A stretch of 64,000 nucleotides of DNA from GCA-020343675 sp964462945 (GTDB taxonomy: Bacteria; Planctomycetota; Phycisphaerae; Sedimentisphaerales; Anaerobacaceae): contig CAYWZW010000014.1 of assembly GCA_964462945.1 (NCBI GenBank), positions 1-64,000 on the forward strand. Reading direction: 5' to 3'. The position numbers were made by a program, and so were the translations under genes. Under the pieces are notes generated by a model. The model saw only the letters and a program-made list of their open reading frames with translations. It made no database searches and was not told the DNA's origin. Shown piece after piece: positions 1 through 9,504 of the stretch. Each line of letters starts with the position of its first letter. Positions within the stretch are counted from its first letter, which is position 1.

Positions 1-375
1 TTGGCTACTTTTCTCCAACAAATCACCTCGCAATTCTTGTGCCGAACAGGATTGGAGGCACAGGCAATTATGAGAACTGGTTTTTGGGCCTGCCTCCCTG
101 TAGCGATGTGCCTGTGTGCGCGTTACCGCGGGTTGCGCCGTGGCGAAACCGCCGATCTGCACTCGCAACATACCTAATTATAGAAAAAAATCGGGCTATC
201 TGTCAAGTGAATAGTCGCCGGAATGTTTACTTTGCCGTCAATTTGCCGACGCTCAAGAAGCTTAAGAAGGAACAGGTGTGCCGCCTGCCAGACGACAGCG
301 CGTAAATCCGAAGCACGCCGTTGCGGAGTTGCACTTTTACTGGGAAGTCGCTGAGACAGCCTGCTTTTTATGAAG
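1..375. other. No gene seen
   Basis: No supportable gene was found here. The only open frame of any length (39-305, plus strand) has low-complexity composition, no ribosome-binding site and no recognisable domain. The stretch lies downstream of the minus-strand DUF11 gene and probably contains only its 3' flank. Confidence 0.5.
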
Positions 376-405
376 GCACCACGACGCAGACTTGCGCCGT
401 GGTGC
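376..405 (-). terminator. Strong hairpin downstream of the DUF11 gene
   Basis: A 13-bp inverted repeat (GCACCACGACGCA against TGCGCCGTGGTGC, one mismatch) has a 4-nt loop and lies about 20 bases beyond the stop of the minus-strand lipoprotein gene. No clean U-run follows on either strand. It may be a processing or Rho-independent-like end, or one of the palindromic elements common in this window. Confidence 0.4.
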
Positions 406-426
406 TGTATTCTCGTGCCATCGCGG

Positions 427-2061
427 CTACTCGTACAGATGGGTGGACTCTGTTTCTTCGACGGGGCGAGTGAGCTGTTCGGCAGTCATAATGACTTTGA
501 ATCGTACGTCTCCGGGCCTCACAGCCTCGACGACCACGCGCCAAGCCGCTTTGGCCTGTGGGGCGAGACTGCCCAGCGGGAAGAATCTCACCGTCTGGCC
601 GTCTTTCGAGCTGGCGGTTGCACCGGCAGAGGAAATGTACCGAACGTTGTCTTCCAGCACGGCGGTGATACTGACGTTTGTGGCGGTCGCCGAGCCCTGA
701 TTCTCCACGCGTATCACATAAGTTGCGTAGGACCCTATTCGGACAGGGTCTTCGACATCGACGACTTCCAGCAGCAGTGCAGAAATGCCGGTCACCGACG
801 TCCTCATCGAGGCCGTAACAGCCTCTGCACAGTAGGCGGTGGCCGTTGCGCTATTTATCAGGATGCCCGCTTTCGTCGGGGTATAAGATACGCGTACATC
901 CTTGGATGCGCCCGGTTCAAGAGTGCCGAACTCCCAGATCAATTTCGATCCTGCAAGTTTTGCACCGGCGGTCGCCTTGACTGACGTTACACCTTCGGGG
1001 ACAATCTCTTCCAGGACGGCGTTTTTCGCGGATACATCCGACTTGTTGGTGATCTTGATATCATAGGCTATCGGACGGCCGATATACTGCTGCTCAGGGC
1101 CGGTCTTGCTGATTCCCAGCACGGGCAGGCCCACCGTGGTTGTCGTCGGGGCCGATTCGATGCTCAGGCCGGTCGTTGAGCTCGCCACGGCCTTGCTGAC
1201 ATACTTGCCTGTCTGAGTGGCCCGCAGCTCAATCGAGAATTGCCGGGACTGACCCGCCATCAAGGTGCCTGCGTCAAATACAAGCTCACTCTTGCCGTCG
1301 GCTGCTCGCAGCCCTGCAGGCAGGGTCTCGGTGATCTTGACATTTTGTACGGACCCAGTTCCGGCGTTTGTCACTACGAACCTCACCGGGATCAGGTCAC
1401 ACAGCAGAACCTCGGCGGGGGCCGTCATGGTCAACTTCAGCTCGGGCTGGATTACCTGGACACTCGCACAGGCCGGGATGACCGGCGTGATGACCGTCGT
1501 GCAGTGCTGGAGAGAATCAACGTAGGTGGCCATCCCTGTGACTGTAAACTGCCTGCTGCCTTTTGGTCCGAGCGACGCTACTTCCCAAATAAGCTTGTTG
1601 CCTTCCTCTTTCGCTGTTGGAACGGCGCTCATAAACTTGAAATGGCTCGGGAGTTCTTCAGTGACTATGATATTGGTCAGCGTGGTCTCCGTCAGATTTG
1701 AGAGATTGATAGAGTACTTGAACGATCTGTTCAGGCCGACTTCATTCGGCATGGACTTGTCCAACCGTACGACCCCGCACTCCGGCCACGGATATGCCCT
1801 TGAGACTACCGATGACCCGGATTCACTTACCGCCACCATGCCCGGCTCGACACCGGCCGGCTCTCTGCTTATGGGGGCAGGCACCGCGTCCGCCGGGGGG
1901 ATGGCCACAGCCTGGCGGGTCTGCTCCTTGAAGAAATCGCTGGCGCTGAGCCCGGGTTCCGCCCTCTGCGTCTTCTGATGGCCAAGCCAGCTCTTGCAAC
2001 TGAGCGAGCCGGATAAACCGAAAACCAGTAAAAGAACCGAGATATTCAGAAATCTTCTCAT
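427..2061 (-). CDS. DUF11-repeat surface lipoprotein
   Basis: The 544-residue product begins with a basic, then hydrophobic signal ending LSGSLSC, a plausible lipobox, so it is probably a lipid-anchored envelope protein. After a proline/alanine-rich linker (residues about 40-100) come roughly four beta-sandwich repeats of the DUF11 (conserved repeat 01) type. Each has phrases such as 'ITNKSDVSAKNAVLEEIVPEG', trimmed here to its recognisable core of asparagine-rich strand followed by E-x-(V/L)-P. Such repeats act as stalk or adhesion modules and are common in planctomycetes; no catalytic domain is seen. The start has an AAAGGAGATATG-like ribosome-binding site just upstream. It appears monocistronic. 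Its precise role is unknown. Confidence 0.85.
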   Translation of the reverse strand: MRRFLNISVLLLVFGLSGSLSCKSWLGHQKTQRAEPGLSASDFFKEQTRQAVAIPPADAVPAPISREPAGVEPGMVAVSESGSSVVSRAYPWPECGVVRLDKSMPNEVGLNRSFKYSINLSNLTETTLTNIIVTEELPSHFKFMSAVPTAKEEGNKLIWEVASLGPKGSRQFTVTGMATYVDSLQHCTTVITPVIPACASVQVIQPELKLTMTAPAEVLLCDLIPVRFVVTNAGTGSVQNVKITETLPAGLRAADGKSELVFDAGTLMAGQSRQFSIELRATQTGKYVSKAVASSTTGLSIESAPTTTTVGLPVLGISKTGPEQQYIGRPIAYDIKITNKSDVSAKNAVLEEIVPEGVTSVKATAGAKLAGSKLIWEFGTLEPGASKDVRVSYTPTKAGILINSATATAYCAEAVTASMRTSVTGISALLLEVVDVEDPVRIGSYATYVIRVENQGSATATNVSITAVLEDNVRYISSAGATASSKDGQTVRFFPLGSLAPQAKAAWRVVVEAVRPGDVRFKVIMTAEQLTRPVEETESTHLYE

Positions 2062-2596
2062 TGCATATCTCCTTTAGCACATTCAGGCAGCAGAAAGGAA
2101 GAAGATCACCCGGTAGATGGTCGACCTTCCCCCTGGCTACTCCGTTGAACCAAATACAATTTCCGTGTGATTCAAGTGTTATATCGGTACACGTTTTATC
2201 TAAGTTAACAAAAAAGCCAAACAGTCTCTTACCCATATTATAGCATTATCTCGCCAAAAAAGGAAGCTCTGTTTTCATGCGAATATTCCTTTGGCGTTCG
2301 GCGCCACGGGACTTCCCCGTTGGACCTATAAAAACGTGCAAATGAGAGGTGGCGAGCCATGATTGGTCCATCGACATTGGCCGACGGTTTGGAGATAAGG
2401 GCTGAAATCCAAATCCTGTGAGCCGGAGTCTGTCAGGTTGGCAGAGCAAGTGGTCCACCGGTAAGATTTTGGCAGGCGTGATTGAAATTGTCAAAGAAGC
2501 ATAAATATTTTTGAAATATGGACTTATGTTGGCTTGGGTGGGCTTTGAATTGTTTGGCACGATATTTGCTCAGCCGGAGATAGGGAATGTACGGAT
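2062..2596. other. Divergent intergenic region, nothing identified
   Basis: This 535-base stretch separates the minus-strand DUF11 gene from the plus-strand receiver gene. It should hold both promoters, but no box pair is convincing enough to place. The short frames inside it (for example 2246-2560, minus) lack ribosome-binding sites and recognisable sequence. No riboswitch or RNA gene was recognised. Confidence 0.4.
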
Positions 2597-3007
2597 ATGG
2601 TCTCGAATCTGTCAAAACTTGAAGAAATTAATGTCTTGGCCAGCGATGCCGACTGGGCGTGGCCCGAGGCGCTTCGCTGCATATTTCGGCCGAGAGGCGT
2701 GAATTTGCTTGTAGCTGAGAATGCGACGCAGTTCGTCCATATTATCGAGAAGAAACGGATCCATACGACCATAGTGGATATGGACTCTGAACAGTCCAAT
2801 GGGCTGGCGACGATAAGAATCATTCGCATGGATTATCCTTTGCTGCCGTGCATTTTGCTGGCCAGCACCGCAGGCAAATCTCTGCTCGGAAAAGCGCTTC
2901 GTCTTGACGTTTTCAGCGTGATCGACAAGCCGGTTGACATGCACATTTTGCGGCAGCAACTGAACAGGCTGTTCATAAAGAAGTATGACAGCAACATATT
3001 TCAGTGA
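2597..3007 (+). CDS. Single-domain response regulator-like protein
   Basis: The 136-residue product has the layout of a CheY-like receiver: an acidic pair near the N terminus (SDAD), a putative phospho-acceptor aspartate in TTIVDMDSEQ, a small hydroxyl residue in ILLAS, and the conserved lysine in VIDKPVD followed by a short last helix. There is no output domain, so it would act through a partner protein. No histidine kinase lies nearby. It ends 117 bases before groES and could be co-transcribed with it, though the gap is large. The sequence is divergent from classical CheY, so phosphorylation is inferred from motif positions only. Confidence 0.7.
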   Translation: MVSNLSKLEEINVLASDADWAWPEALRCIFRPRGVNLLVAENATQFVHIIEKKRIHTTIVDMDSEQSNGLATIRIIRMDYPLLPCILLASTAGKSLLGKALRLDVFSVIDKPVDMHILRQQLNRLFIKKYDSNIFQ

Positions 3008-3124
3008 GGAACCGGCAGGTACGGGGAATATTGGAATCCGAAGTCTTGGACACGTTTGGTGTACGAATAATGAAGATTTTCAAAAATATAGCAAGAGAAG
3101 TTTTCTGAAAGGAGTAATGACAAA

Positions 3125-3415
3125 ATGAAGATTCGACCATTGGCCGATAAGGTGCTTGTTCAGCGTCTTGAGGCGGAAAACAAGACAGCGGGGGGAATCG
3201 TCCTGCCGGACAGCGCCAAAGAAAAACCCCAAAGAGGCAAAATCGTCAGCGTCGGCGAGGGCAAGATGCTCGACGATGGAACAGTGAGAAAACTACAGGT
3301 GAAAAAGGGCGACACGGTGCTTTTCACCAGCTATGCCGGGACAGAGATAAAGATAGACGGCAAGGAATATTTGATTATGAGTGAGTCGGATATTATGGCC
3401 GTCGTTGAAAAGTGA
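3125..3415 (+). CDS. groES: Co-chaperonin GroES
   Basis: The 96-residue protein matches full-length GroES: N-terminal IRPLADKVLVQRLE, the mobile-loop region ENKTAGGIVLPDSAKEKP, and C-terminal YLIMSESDIMAVVEK. It caps the GroEL cylinder in the cytoplasm and assists ATP-dependent folding. A GAAAGGAG ribosome-binding site lies 7-8 bases before the ATG. groEL follows after 43 bases, the usual operon. No CIRCE inverted repeat was found upstream, so HrcA-type control is not supported here. Confidence 0.97.
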   Translation: MKIRPLADKVLVQRLEAENKTAGGIVLPDSAKEKPQRGKIVSVGEGKMLDDGTVRKLQVKKGDTVLFTSYAGTEIKIDGKEYLIMSESDIMAVVEK

Positions 3416-3458
3416 GAAGGGCAAAGAGAGTTAGCCACAGATTAGGAGAAAGACAGAT

Positions 3459-5084
3459 ATGGCAGCTAAAAAAATAGCTTTTGGTACTGACGCACGCGCC
3501 GCAATTCAGAAGGGTGTCAAGAAACTGGCGAAAGCGGTGAAGATCACACTTGGGCCGTGCGGCAGAAACGTAATTTTGGAAAAATCGTTCGGTTCGCCGA
3601 CTGTAACTAAAGACGGCGTTACTGTGGCCAAAGAGATTGAGCTGGAAGATTCATACGAGAACATGGGCGCGCAGATGGTCAAGGAAGTCGCTTCCAAGAC
3701 ATCGACGGTGGCCGGTGATGGGACAACGACCGCCACCATCCTGGCCGAGAGTATCTTTGACGAGGGCCTCAAGAACATCACCGCCGGCGCCAATGCAATG
3801 CAGGTGAAGCGGGGCATCGAAAAGGCCGTCGAGCAAATTGTCAAAGAGCTGCAGAGGATGAGCACGTCCATTGAGTCGAGCAAACAAATCGAGCAGGTTG
3901 CGACCTGCTCGGCCAATCAGGACGTTGAGATCGGCCGGAAACTGGCTGAAGCGATGGACAAGGTCGGCAAAGACGGCGTCATGACCGTCGAAGAAGGCCA
4001 ATCCCTGGAGACCACGGTCGAATTAGTCGAGGGTATGCAGTTCGACAAAGGATACCTGAGCCCGCACTTCATCAACAATATGAAGAATATGACAGTCGTG
4101 CTGGAAAAGCCGTATATTCTGGTCCATGAGAAGAAGATAAGCTCCGTTAAATCGCTTGTTCCTCTGCTTGAGAAGGTCGCCAAGCAGGGCAGCCCGCTGT
4201 TAGTGATCGCCGAAGACGTTGAGGGCGAGGCGCTGGCTACGCTGGTTGTCAATAAGCTGCGGGGCGTGCTGCAGGCGGCGGCCGTCAAGGCGCCCGGCTT
4301 TGGCGACAGGCGAAAAGCGCTGCTCAGCGACATTGCGACCCTGACCGGCGGGGACGCCATTTTCGAGGACCTGGGGCTTCAGTTGGAAAACATTGAGCTG
4401 CGGCAGCTCGGCAGAGCCAAACGCGTGACCGTTGACAAGGACACGACCACGATTATCGAAGGCGGCGGCAGCACGGAGGCCATCAAGGGCAGGATCGAAC
4501 AGATCAAGAACGAGATTGAGACCACCACCAGCGATTATGATAAGGAAAAGCTGCAGGAGCGATTGGCAAAATTGGCCGGCGGTGTGGCCCAGATCAACGT
4601 CGGGGCTGCAACGGAGGCAGAGATGAAGGAGAAGAAAGCCCGCGTGGAGGATGCCCTTCATGCCTGCCGGGCCGCGGTGGAAGAAGGTATCCTGCCCGGC
4701 GGCGGCGTAGCAATGCTCAGAGCGCTGCCGGCCCTGGATAAGGTCAAAGCGACCGGCGATGAAAAGATCGGCGTTGATATCATCCGAAGAGCCGTGGTGG
4801 CCCCCATTAAGCAAATCGCGGAGAACGCGGGGCTGGAGGGGTCAATCGTGGCTCAAAGAGTCATGGAGAGCAAGGAGAAGAACTTCGGCTACGATGCGCT
4901 GCGCAAAGAATACGGCGATATGATCGAGTTCGGTGTCATTGTGCCGACGAAGGTCGAGAGGGCGGCCCTGCAGAACGGCGCCTCCATTGCGTCGCTGCTG
5001 CTGACGACGGATGCGATTGTCAGCGAGATTCCTGAGAAGAAAGAGACGCCCCCTGCGATGCCGCAGGGCGGTGGAATGTATTAA
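3459..5084 (+). CDS. groEL: Chaperonin GroEL
   Basis: The 541-residue protein is a full-length Hsp60: N-terminal AKKIAFGTDARAAIQKGV, the nucleotide-binding segments TLGPCGRNVILEK and AGDGTTTATILAE, apical-domain GYLSPHFINN, and the closing EEGILPGGGVA block. It forms the folding chamber partnered by the preceding groES. The C-terminal tail is short, ending GGGMY rather than a long GGM repeat, which may change the cavity floor slightly. A rho-independent terminator follows directly. Planctomycetes often carry several GroEL paralogues; whether this is the main or an accessory copy cannot be told from the window. Confidence 0.97.
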   Translation: MAAKKIAFGTDARAAIQKGVKKLAKAVKITLGPCGRNVILEKSFGSPTVTKDGVTVAKEIELEDSYENMGAQMVKEVASKTSTVAGDGTTTATILAESIFDEGLKNITAGANAMQVKRGIEKAVEQIVKELQRMSTSIESSKQIEQVATCSANQDVEIGRKLAEAMDKVGKDGVMTVEEGQSLETTVELVEGMQFDKGYLSPHFINNMKNMTVVLEKPYILVHEKKISSVKSLVPLLEKVAKQGSPLLVIAEDVEGEALATLVVNKLRGVLQAAAVKAPGFGDRRKALLSDIATLTGGDAIFEDLGLQLENIELRQLGRAKRVTVDKDTTTIIEGGGSTEAIKGRIEQIKNEIETTTSDYDKEKLQERLAKLAGGVAQINVGAATEAEMKEKKARVEDALHACRAAVEEGILPGGGVAMLRALPALDKVKATGDEKIGVDIIRRAVVAPIKQIAENAGLEGSIVAQRVMESKEKNFGYDALRKEYGDMIEFGVIVPTKVERAALQNGASIASLLLTTDAIVSEIPEKKETPPAMPQGGGMY

Positions 5085-5100
5085 CAGAGGACCGAATGGC

Positions 5101-5131
5101 AAGCGGGCTCCATTCCGGGGCCCGCTTTTTT
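5101..5131 (+). terminator. Rho-independent terminator after groEL
   Basis: An 8-bp GC-rich stem (AAGCGGGC at 5101-5108 pairing with GCCCGCTT at 5120-5127) is followed by a T-run. It lies 17 bases after the groEL stop and is the clearest intrinsic terminator in the window. Confidence 0.85.
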
Positions 5132-5153
5132 GCTTGATTAACAGGCGCGTTAC

Positions 5154-5444
5154 ATGAATTTCCGCTTTTACACGAACGCCATTTCACAGGCGTCCAGAAG
5201 TGTTGCCGCAGGGATATTCGTCGTGGGCCTTCTGCTGATTGGCTTCGGCGTTATCATCGCGGCGTTGCCTGAGATCTTTGCGTATCTGGCTGCCGCAATG
5301 TTTTTTATTGCGGGGATCGGTTGTGCGCTTACCGCCGTCAAAATCTTTTGGGCGCAGCGGAAATTAGACAAGATCACTTCCGACGATTCGCCGGACTATC
5401 GGGAAAATGTCCGCATCCATATCGAAGAGCACTACGACAGATAG
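5154..5444 (+). CDS. Small two-helix membrane protein
   Basis: The 96-residue protein has two strong hydrophobic segments (about residues 16-37 and 42-66) joined by a short turn, then a charged cytoplasm-like tail (KLDKITSDDSPDY) rich in acidic residues and histidine. It is probably an inner-membrane protein of unknown function. The ATG lies 23 bases after the groEL terminator, without a strong ribosome-binding site, and the gene converges with mraY (47 bases between stops). The hydrophobic pattern and normal codon use make it a likely real gene; no family was recognised. Confidence 0.6.
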   Translation: MNFRFYTNAISQASRSVAAGIFVVGLLLIGFGVIIAALPEIFAYLAAAMFFIAGIGCALTAVKIFWAQRKLDKITSDDSPDYRENVRIHIEEHYDR

Positions 5445-5491
5445 TTGTCTCTCGACGCTTGTTTCACAAACTTGGGGCGCTCAGCCTTGAT

Positions 5492-6631
5492 TCAACGGAT
5501 TTTCAGCGTGGCCAGCGCCAGGGCGGCGAAGGCGGCTCCTATGAGCCAGAAACGCACGACCACCTGGGGCTCGCTCCAGCCGATCAAATGGAAGTGGTGA
5601 TGGATTGGGGCGCATCTGAAGAGCCGTTTGCCGCCGGTATATTTGAAATAGCCGACCTGCAGCACCACGCTGAGCAACTCGATGACGAACACGCCGCCAA
5701 TCACTAAGAGTAGTATTTCATTTCTCGTGACCAGGGCCCCGTAGCCCATTGCAGCACCTAACGGAAGCGAGCCTACGTCGCCCATGAAGGTCTGTGCGGG
5801 ATGGCAGTTGAACCAGAGGAAGCCCAGCACGGCCCCCAAGATCGCTGAAAAGAAGATGCTCAGCTCGCCGGCCTGCGGTATCGCGGGCAGCAAGAGATAA
5901 CTCGCCCAGGTCACAGGCGTCGCCCGCGCCATCGTTTCTGAGGCAACATAGCAAAGCAATGCCAGCACAAGAGCGACCATACCTACGCACCCGGCCGCCA
6001 GTCCGTCCATCCCATCGGCCAGGTTCACCGCGTTGCTGGTCGCGGATAAATAGAAAATAGCGATCAATATGAACATCCAGTTGGCTAACGGCAGGCCGTG
6101 CTTGTAGAACGGCAGCCAGAATAGCTTGGCGTCGTCTATGTTGATGAAGTCGGCGTATAAAAACGATGCTATCAGCACTGCTCCGCCGATCTGAAAGATG
6201 AGCTTCTCCCATGGTTTGAGTCCGTTTCTGCTTCGCTGGCGAGACCCGGCGGTGAGCTTCAGCCAGTCGTCGGCCGCCCCCAAAGCAGCGAACCATATCA
6301 CTAATACGATCCCCTTCTGAACGAAGGGGTTGTTCAGTTTGGACCACAGCAAGGTCGTCGCGATGGCCGAGATAATGATTATCAGCCCCCCCATCGTGGG
6401 GGTATTGGCCTTTTCTTTGGTCAATTCGTTCAGGGTGGCATGATGAAACTCCGGGCGGTCGCCGATTTTCTTTCGCATGAGCCAGCGAATAATCTTGGGT
6501 CCGACAACAAGAGCTATCAATAAGCTGGTCAGTATTGCCGCTACTGAACGAAAAGCCACGTTCTGATAGGCATAAAAGCCGATCCGATGAGTGAAAACGT
6601 CTCGCAAATGCCATAACAAGTGGTATATCAT
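5492..6631 (-). CDS. mraY: Phospho-N-acetylmuramoyl-pentapeptide transferase MraY
   Basis: This integral membrane enzyme moves phospho-MurNAc-pentapeptide from UDP to undecaprenyl phosphate, making lipid I. The 379 residues carry the expected motifs: a start YHLLWHLRDVF, the cytoplasmic TPTMGGL segment after KIGDRPEFHH, NAVNLADGMDGLAAG, MGDVGSLPLG, and the C-terminal HHHFHLIGW. About ten hydrophobic segments are present. The ATG follows an AGAGG box. It is the last gene of the murE-murF-mraY set, 27 bases after murF. The usual downstream murD/ftsW genes are absent; a small convergent membrane gene lies there instead. Confidence 0.97.
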   Translation of the reverse strand: MIYHLLWHLRDVFTHRIGFYAYQNVAFRSVAAILTSLLIALVVGPKIIRWLMRKKIGDRPEFHHATLNELTKEKANTPTMGGLIIIISAIATTLLWSKLNNPFVQKGIVLVIWFAALGAADDWLKLTAGSRQRSRNGLKPWEKLIFQIGGAVLIASFLYADFINIDDAKLFWLPFYKHGLPLANWMFILIAIFYLSATSNAVNLADGMDGLAAGCVGMVALVLALLCYVASETMARATPVTWASYLLLPAIPQAGELSIFFSAILGAVLGFLWFNCHPAQTFMGDVGSLPLGAAMGYGALVTRNEILLLVIGGVFVIELLSVVLQVGYFKYTGGKRLFRCAPIHHHFHLIGWSEPQVVVRFWLIGAAFAALALATLKIR

Positions 6632-6658
6632 CTCGCCTCTTGCATCTGCCGTCTCGGT

Positions 6659-8062
6659 TCACGAGGTACACTTCACGGAGAGAAGCTCCTTCAGCTTCTC
6701 GACGACCGTTTCCAGTTTGACCGTCCGCGAACCCTTAATTAATACTATATCGTAATCTTTTATCAATTCGTGCAGATTATTACAGGCTGAAATCGTATCT
6801 GGGAAACATTTTGTCTGCAAGTCGTATTTGGCGCTTGCCCTTGCGCTGAGAGCGGCAATTTCAGCAAGCTTGCCAATGGCCAGCACCAGTTGCACTCCGG
6901 CCTGTACGATTGACGTTCCCAGTTCGGCATGTAGCTGTTCGGCCTGCTGTCCCAATTCGGCCATATCGCCGCAGATAAAAACGAGTCTGCGTTTTCCGGT
7001 TGGATCCAGACCGGCCAATATCTCGAGCGCATTTCTCATGGAGGCCGGGTTGGCGTTGTAGCAGTCGCTCAAGATGGTCAGATTCCCAATCGCCAGCAGT
7101 TCCGCACGCATGGAGACGGGCCGCAGAGTCTTGAGAGCCGATGCAAAATCGTCACTCGTCAGGCCGAATTGACGGCAAACGGCCCAGGCGGCCAGCGCGT
7201 TCTCGACGTTGCCAGGACCCGCTAACGGCAAATGGAGCTCTGTGCCGTTAATGGTGAACCAGCTGGCGGAGCCGTGCGAGCGGATATTTTCACCCCGGCA
7301 GTCGCAGCCGTCTGATCTGCCGAAAGTGACAAATATGACCTTCTTGGTCCGGCAGGCATTGACCAACTGCTCGAAATCACCGTTTATTATCAAGGTACCG
7401 CCGGGTTTGAGTCCTTCGGATATCGACAGCTTCTCCTGCACAATCGTCTGAAGATCGCCAAATCCTTCCAGGTGGGCGGGATGAATGTTGGTGACGATGG
7501 CGATGTCGGGTGCGGCGACGCGAGTCAGAGAGGATATTTCGCCGGGATGGTTGCTGCCAAGCTCTGTGATGACTATCTGGTCGTGAGCGTCTGCGCCCAG
7601 CAAGGTCAGGGGCACCCCGATGTTATTGTTGAAGCTGCCCGGTGACTGGTGGACCTGGAAATGCCGGCTCAAGACGTGGTAAATGATCTGCCTTGTTGTT
7701 GTTTTACCTGCCGAGCCTGTTATTGCAACGACCTTGAAGCGGGCTTGCCGCCGGTATTCTGCCGCCAGAGCGCCGAGAGCCTCTATCGTATCCTCCACCC
7801 GAAGCAGACGTTTGTCTGCAAATTCCTCTCCATCGAGCTGCTTGCTGACAACCGCACACACGGCCCCTTTGGCAAAAGCGTCGCGGACATAATCGTGGCC
7901 GTCGAAATTCTCTCCCGGTATCGCAAAAAAGCAGTCACCTGCTTTGACGGTGCGCGAATCCGTGCTGACGCCGGTGAACGAAGACGTACATCCTGGACCA
8001 CTTGATGCCTGAAGCGTGCCTCCTGTTATCTTGGCCAGATGTGTTACTGCAAATTCCTTCAT
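6659..8062 (-). CDS. murF: UDP-MurNAc-tripeptide--D-Ala-D-Ala ligase MurF
   Basis: This cytoplasmic Mur ligase adds D-Ala-D-Ala to UDP-MurNAc-tripeptide using ATP. The P-loop ITGSAGKTTTRQ, the ELGSNHPGEI segment, the central DCYNANPASM motif and the C-terminal KGSRTVKLE motif typical of MurF are all present. The start chosen (8062, 467 residues, MKEFAVTHLAKITGG) overlaps the murE stop as ATGA, which suggests translational coupling. A GTG codon 18 bases upstream (8080) is an alternative without a better ribosome-binding site. Confidence 0.96.
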   Translation of the reverse strand: MKEFAVTHLAKITGGTLQASSGPGCTSSFTGVSTDSRTVKAGDCFFAIPGENFDGHDYVRDAFAKGAVCAVVSKQLDGEEFADKRLLRVEDTIEALGALAAEYRRQARFKVVAITGSAGKTTTRQIIYHVLSRHFQVHQSPGSFNNNIGVPLTLLGADAHDQIVITELGSNHPGEISSLTRVAAPDIAIVTNIHPAHLEGFGDLQTIVQEKLSISEGLKPGGTLIINGDFEQLVNACRTKKVIFVTFGRSDGCDCRGENIRSHGSASWFTINGTELHLPLAGPGNVENALAAWAVCRQFGLTSDDFASALKTLRPVSMRAELLAIGNLTILSDCYNANPASMRNALEILAGLDPTGKRRLVFICGDMAELGQQAEQLHAELGTSIVQAGVQLVLAIGKLAEIAALSARASAKYDLQTKCFPDTISACNNLHELIKDYDIVLIKGSRTVKLETVVEKLKELLSVKCTS

Positions 8063-9504
8063 CTTGGTTTTACCAGGCACTGTTGGGCGATTTCTTTGTC
8101 GCTGAAGTGGAATTTCTGTTTTCCAATGATCTGATAGTCTTCATGGCCTTTGCCTGCTATAAGGACGATGTCGTTTTTGCGGGCGGCCCTCAAAGCCGCC
8201 TCAATAGCCTTTCGTCTGTCCGGCTCAACTGTAAGCGTTTGCGAATTCGGGTTTTCAAAACCGCTGACTATCTCGTTGATTATATCGGAGGGGTTTTCGG
8301 TTCGCGGGTTGTCGCTGGTGACGATGACGAAATCGGCCAACTGCTCGGCGACTCTGGCCATCCGGGGGCGCTTGGTTCTGTCTCTATCACCGCCGCAGCC
8401 GAAGACCACTCGCAGCTTGCCTTTGCACAAAGGCTTCAGTGTCGAAAGGACATTCTTCAGGGCATCGTCGGTGTGCGCGAAATCAATAATTACGGAAAAG
8501 TCGCCGCCTTCGATTTTCTCCAGTCGGCCGGGGATGGTTTTCAAAGCGGACAGGCCGGCGGCGATGGTATCCAGATCGAAACCGGCCGCCAGGCACAATC
8601 CTGCTGCGGCCAGGCAATTACTGACGTTATACAAACCCAGCAAAGGAGTTCTGACGGTTGATGATTGGCCGGCATGTTCCAGGCTAAAGACTGTTCCGCT
8701 GGTATCCATCGACTCGATATGGGCGGTGAGGTCGGCTTTCTCCTCGATAGCATACCAGAGAAGCCGGGCCCCGGTTTTGGCGGCGATTTCTGCGGCTTCC
8801 GGCGATTGTCGGTTCAACACCGCTGTGGCATCCGGTGCAAGAGCCGAGAACAGCCTGATCTTGGCGGCTAAATAATCCTCTTTGGTCTTGTGATAATCCA
8901 TGTGGTCGCCAGCAAGATTGGTAAAAGCAGCGGCCTTAAAGTTGACCTGTGCCAGCCGGTTTTGAGAAAGGGCGTGGCTGCTGGCCTCGGTCACCATATA
9001 TTTGGCGCTGTTTGCTACCATTTCCTGTTGTTTGGCGGCGATCTCCAGACAGTCCGGCGTTGTCAGGGGAGCCTGGCAACTGTGCCCCGAGCAGGTATCG
9101 TAGATGACGGTGCCGATCAGGCCGCACTTTTGACCGGCCGCTTGAACGCACGAGCGAACAAGGAAGGCGACGGTCGTCTTGCCATTCGTGCCGGTAACCG
9201 CCAGGTTCGTCAGTTGTGAAGCCGGATTTCCGTGGGCTGCCTGTGCCAGGATTGCCGCCGCTTCCACGGAGTCGCCAACCGTTATCAATTCATTTTGGGT
9301 ATCGCCTTTCGGGCGATGGGCGTGTCGTTGACAAACGACGTACTTGGCGCCGTTGGCAAGGGCCTGGTCAATAAAATCATGGCCGTCGCAGGCCGTACCC
9401 GCAACGGCTACAAAAATATCTCCGTCTTCCACAAACCGCGAATCAGTGCGTACCCGCAGCGTATTTCTCGACCGGACCAGGGCCACCAACTCTTCGAAAG
9501 TCAT
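8059..9504 (-). CDS. murE: UDP-MurNAc-tripeptide synthetase MurE (meso-DAP type)
   Basis: MurE adds the third stem-peptide residue to UDP-MurNAc-L-Ala-D-Glu. The 481-residue protein has the substrate domain, the P-loop VTGTNGKTTVAFLV, the HxMDYHKTKEDY region, and the C-terminal domain with SDNPRTENP. In characterised MurE enzymes DNPR at this position marks specificity for meso-diaminopimelate, so the wall is inferred to be A2pm-type. The start at 9504 (MTFEELVALV) is preferred over 9561 because it has an AAAGGA box upstream and matches the usual family N terminus. It is first in the operon with murF and mraY; its promoter should lie between 9505 and 9772. Confidence 0.95.
   Translation of the reverse strand: MTFEELVALVRSRNTLRVRTDSRFVEDGDIFVAVAGTACDGHDFIDQALANGAKYVVCQRHAHRPKGDTQNELITVGDSVEAAAILAQAAHGNPASQLTNLAVTGTNGKTTVAFLVRSCVQAAGQKCGLIGTVIYDTCSGHSCQAPLTTPDCLEIAAKQQEMVANSAKYMVTEASSHALSQNRLAQVNFKAAAFTNLAGDHMDYHKTKEDYLAAKIRLFSALAPDATAVLNRQSPEAAEIAAKTGARLLWYAIEEKADLTAHIESMDTSGTVFSLEHAGQSSTVRTPLLGLYNVSNCLAAAGLCLAAGFDLDTIAAGLSALKTIPGRLEKIEGGDFSVIIDFAHTDDALKNVLSTLKPLCKGKLRVVFGCGGDRDRTKRPRMARVAEQLADFVIVTSDNPRTENPSDIINEIVSGFENPNSQTLTVEPDRRKAIEAALRAARKNDIVLIAGKGHEDYQIIGKQKFHFSDKEIAQQCLVKPR

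Noticed and set aside
39..305. 88-codon open frame at the left edge
   Set aside because: No ribosome-binding site, no family resemblance, and atypical composition.
3008..3124. Possible CIRCE heat-shock operator before groES
   Set aside because: The TTAGCACTC-N9-GAGTGCTAA inverted repeat is not present in the gap.
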